Assembly: GCA_900313765.1 (NCBI GenBank)
Contig: OMSN01000056.1
Span: 1-8,502, forward strand
Source of the DNA: an uncultured Eubacteriales bacterium
GTDB taxonomy: Bacteria; Bacillota; Clostridia; Lachnospirales; Lachnospiraceae
Length of the DNA stretch: 8,502 nt
Direction of reading: 5' to 3'
In this document: positions 8,463 through 8,502 of the stretch, in pieces
How the letters are laid out: every line of letters starts with the position of its first letter
Numbering within the stretch: position 1 is the first letter of the stretch
The notes under the pieces: model-generated
The model's input: only the letters and a program-made list of their open reading frames with translations
Database searches by the model: none
What the model was told of the DNA's origin: nothing
Translations under genes and position numbers: made by a program

Positions 8463-8491
8463 ATCATAGCAACGACCGATATGTTTGTCAA
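8463..8491 (-). promoter_or_regulatory. Promoter of ilvN-ilvC
   Basis: Perfect -35 TTGACA (8491-8486), a 17-base spacer and -10 TATGAT (8468-8463, five of six matches) on the minus strand. Transcription should start around 8455-8458, leaving a leader of about 70 bases. It makes ilvN the first gene of its transcript. Confidence 0.85.
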
Positions 8492-8502
8492 CGATAACCG
8501 CT

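Noticed and set aside
8442..8468. A tiny frame ATGAAGACTGTTATCAGTCAGTGA in the ilvN leader as a possible attenuator leader peptide.
   Set aside because: Its ATG overlaps or directly follows the -10 box, upstream of the predicted transcription start. It encodes only one Val and one Ile and is not followed by a terminator.

Overview
The window is a compact stretch of bacterial chromosome with seven protein genes, all on the minus strand. I read it as Bacillota, class Clostridia, most likely a Lachnospiraceae-type gut anaerobe. This rests on base composition near 50% GC, strong AGGAGG-type ribosome binding sites, TTGACA/TATAAT-like promoters, the short LeuC/LeuD pair typical of clostridia and archaea, and an rRNA leader containing a Gram-positive boxA (TTCTTTGATAACTGAAC). 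The species is inferred, not shown.

Read in the direction of transcription (right to left), the window opens with a near-consensus promoter (8463-8491). It is followed by ilvN, the acetohydroxyacid synthase regulatory subunit, and ilvC, ketol-acid reductoisomerase. A strong intrinsic terminator (6730-6766) closes this unit. A weaker candidate promoter follows, then leuC and leuD, which form isopropylmalate isomerase. With spacers of only 33 to 83 bases the strand continues into ftsW (a SEDS peptidoglycan polymerase), gltX (glutamyl-tRNA synthetase) and a short UvrD/PcrA-like superfamily 1 helicase. After the helicase stop codon the same strand carries an A/T-rich UP-like element, a TTGACA-17-TAGATT promoter, a short 5' hairpin and boxA. 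This is the start of an rRNA operon whose 16S gene would lie beyond position 1.

Functionally, the right half supplies regulatory and catalytic steps of branched-chain amino acid synthesis. IlvN tunes the first common step, IlvC performs the second, and LeuCD performs the second leucine-specific step. ilvB, ilvD, leuA and leuB are not in the window. The left half combines cell-wall synthesis, tRNA charging, DNA repair and ribosome production. All transcription is co-directional, as expected for leading-strand genes beside an rrn operon.

I found no mobile element, CRISPR array, tRNA, defence system or toxin-antitoxin pair, and no evidence for an undescribed biological system. The points worth a second look are regulatory and contextual: the rrn promoter at the edge, the missing terminator before it, the mixed leu-ftsW-gltX-helicase cluster, the orphan ilvN, and inverted repeats in two spacers.
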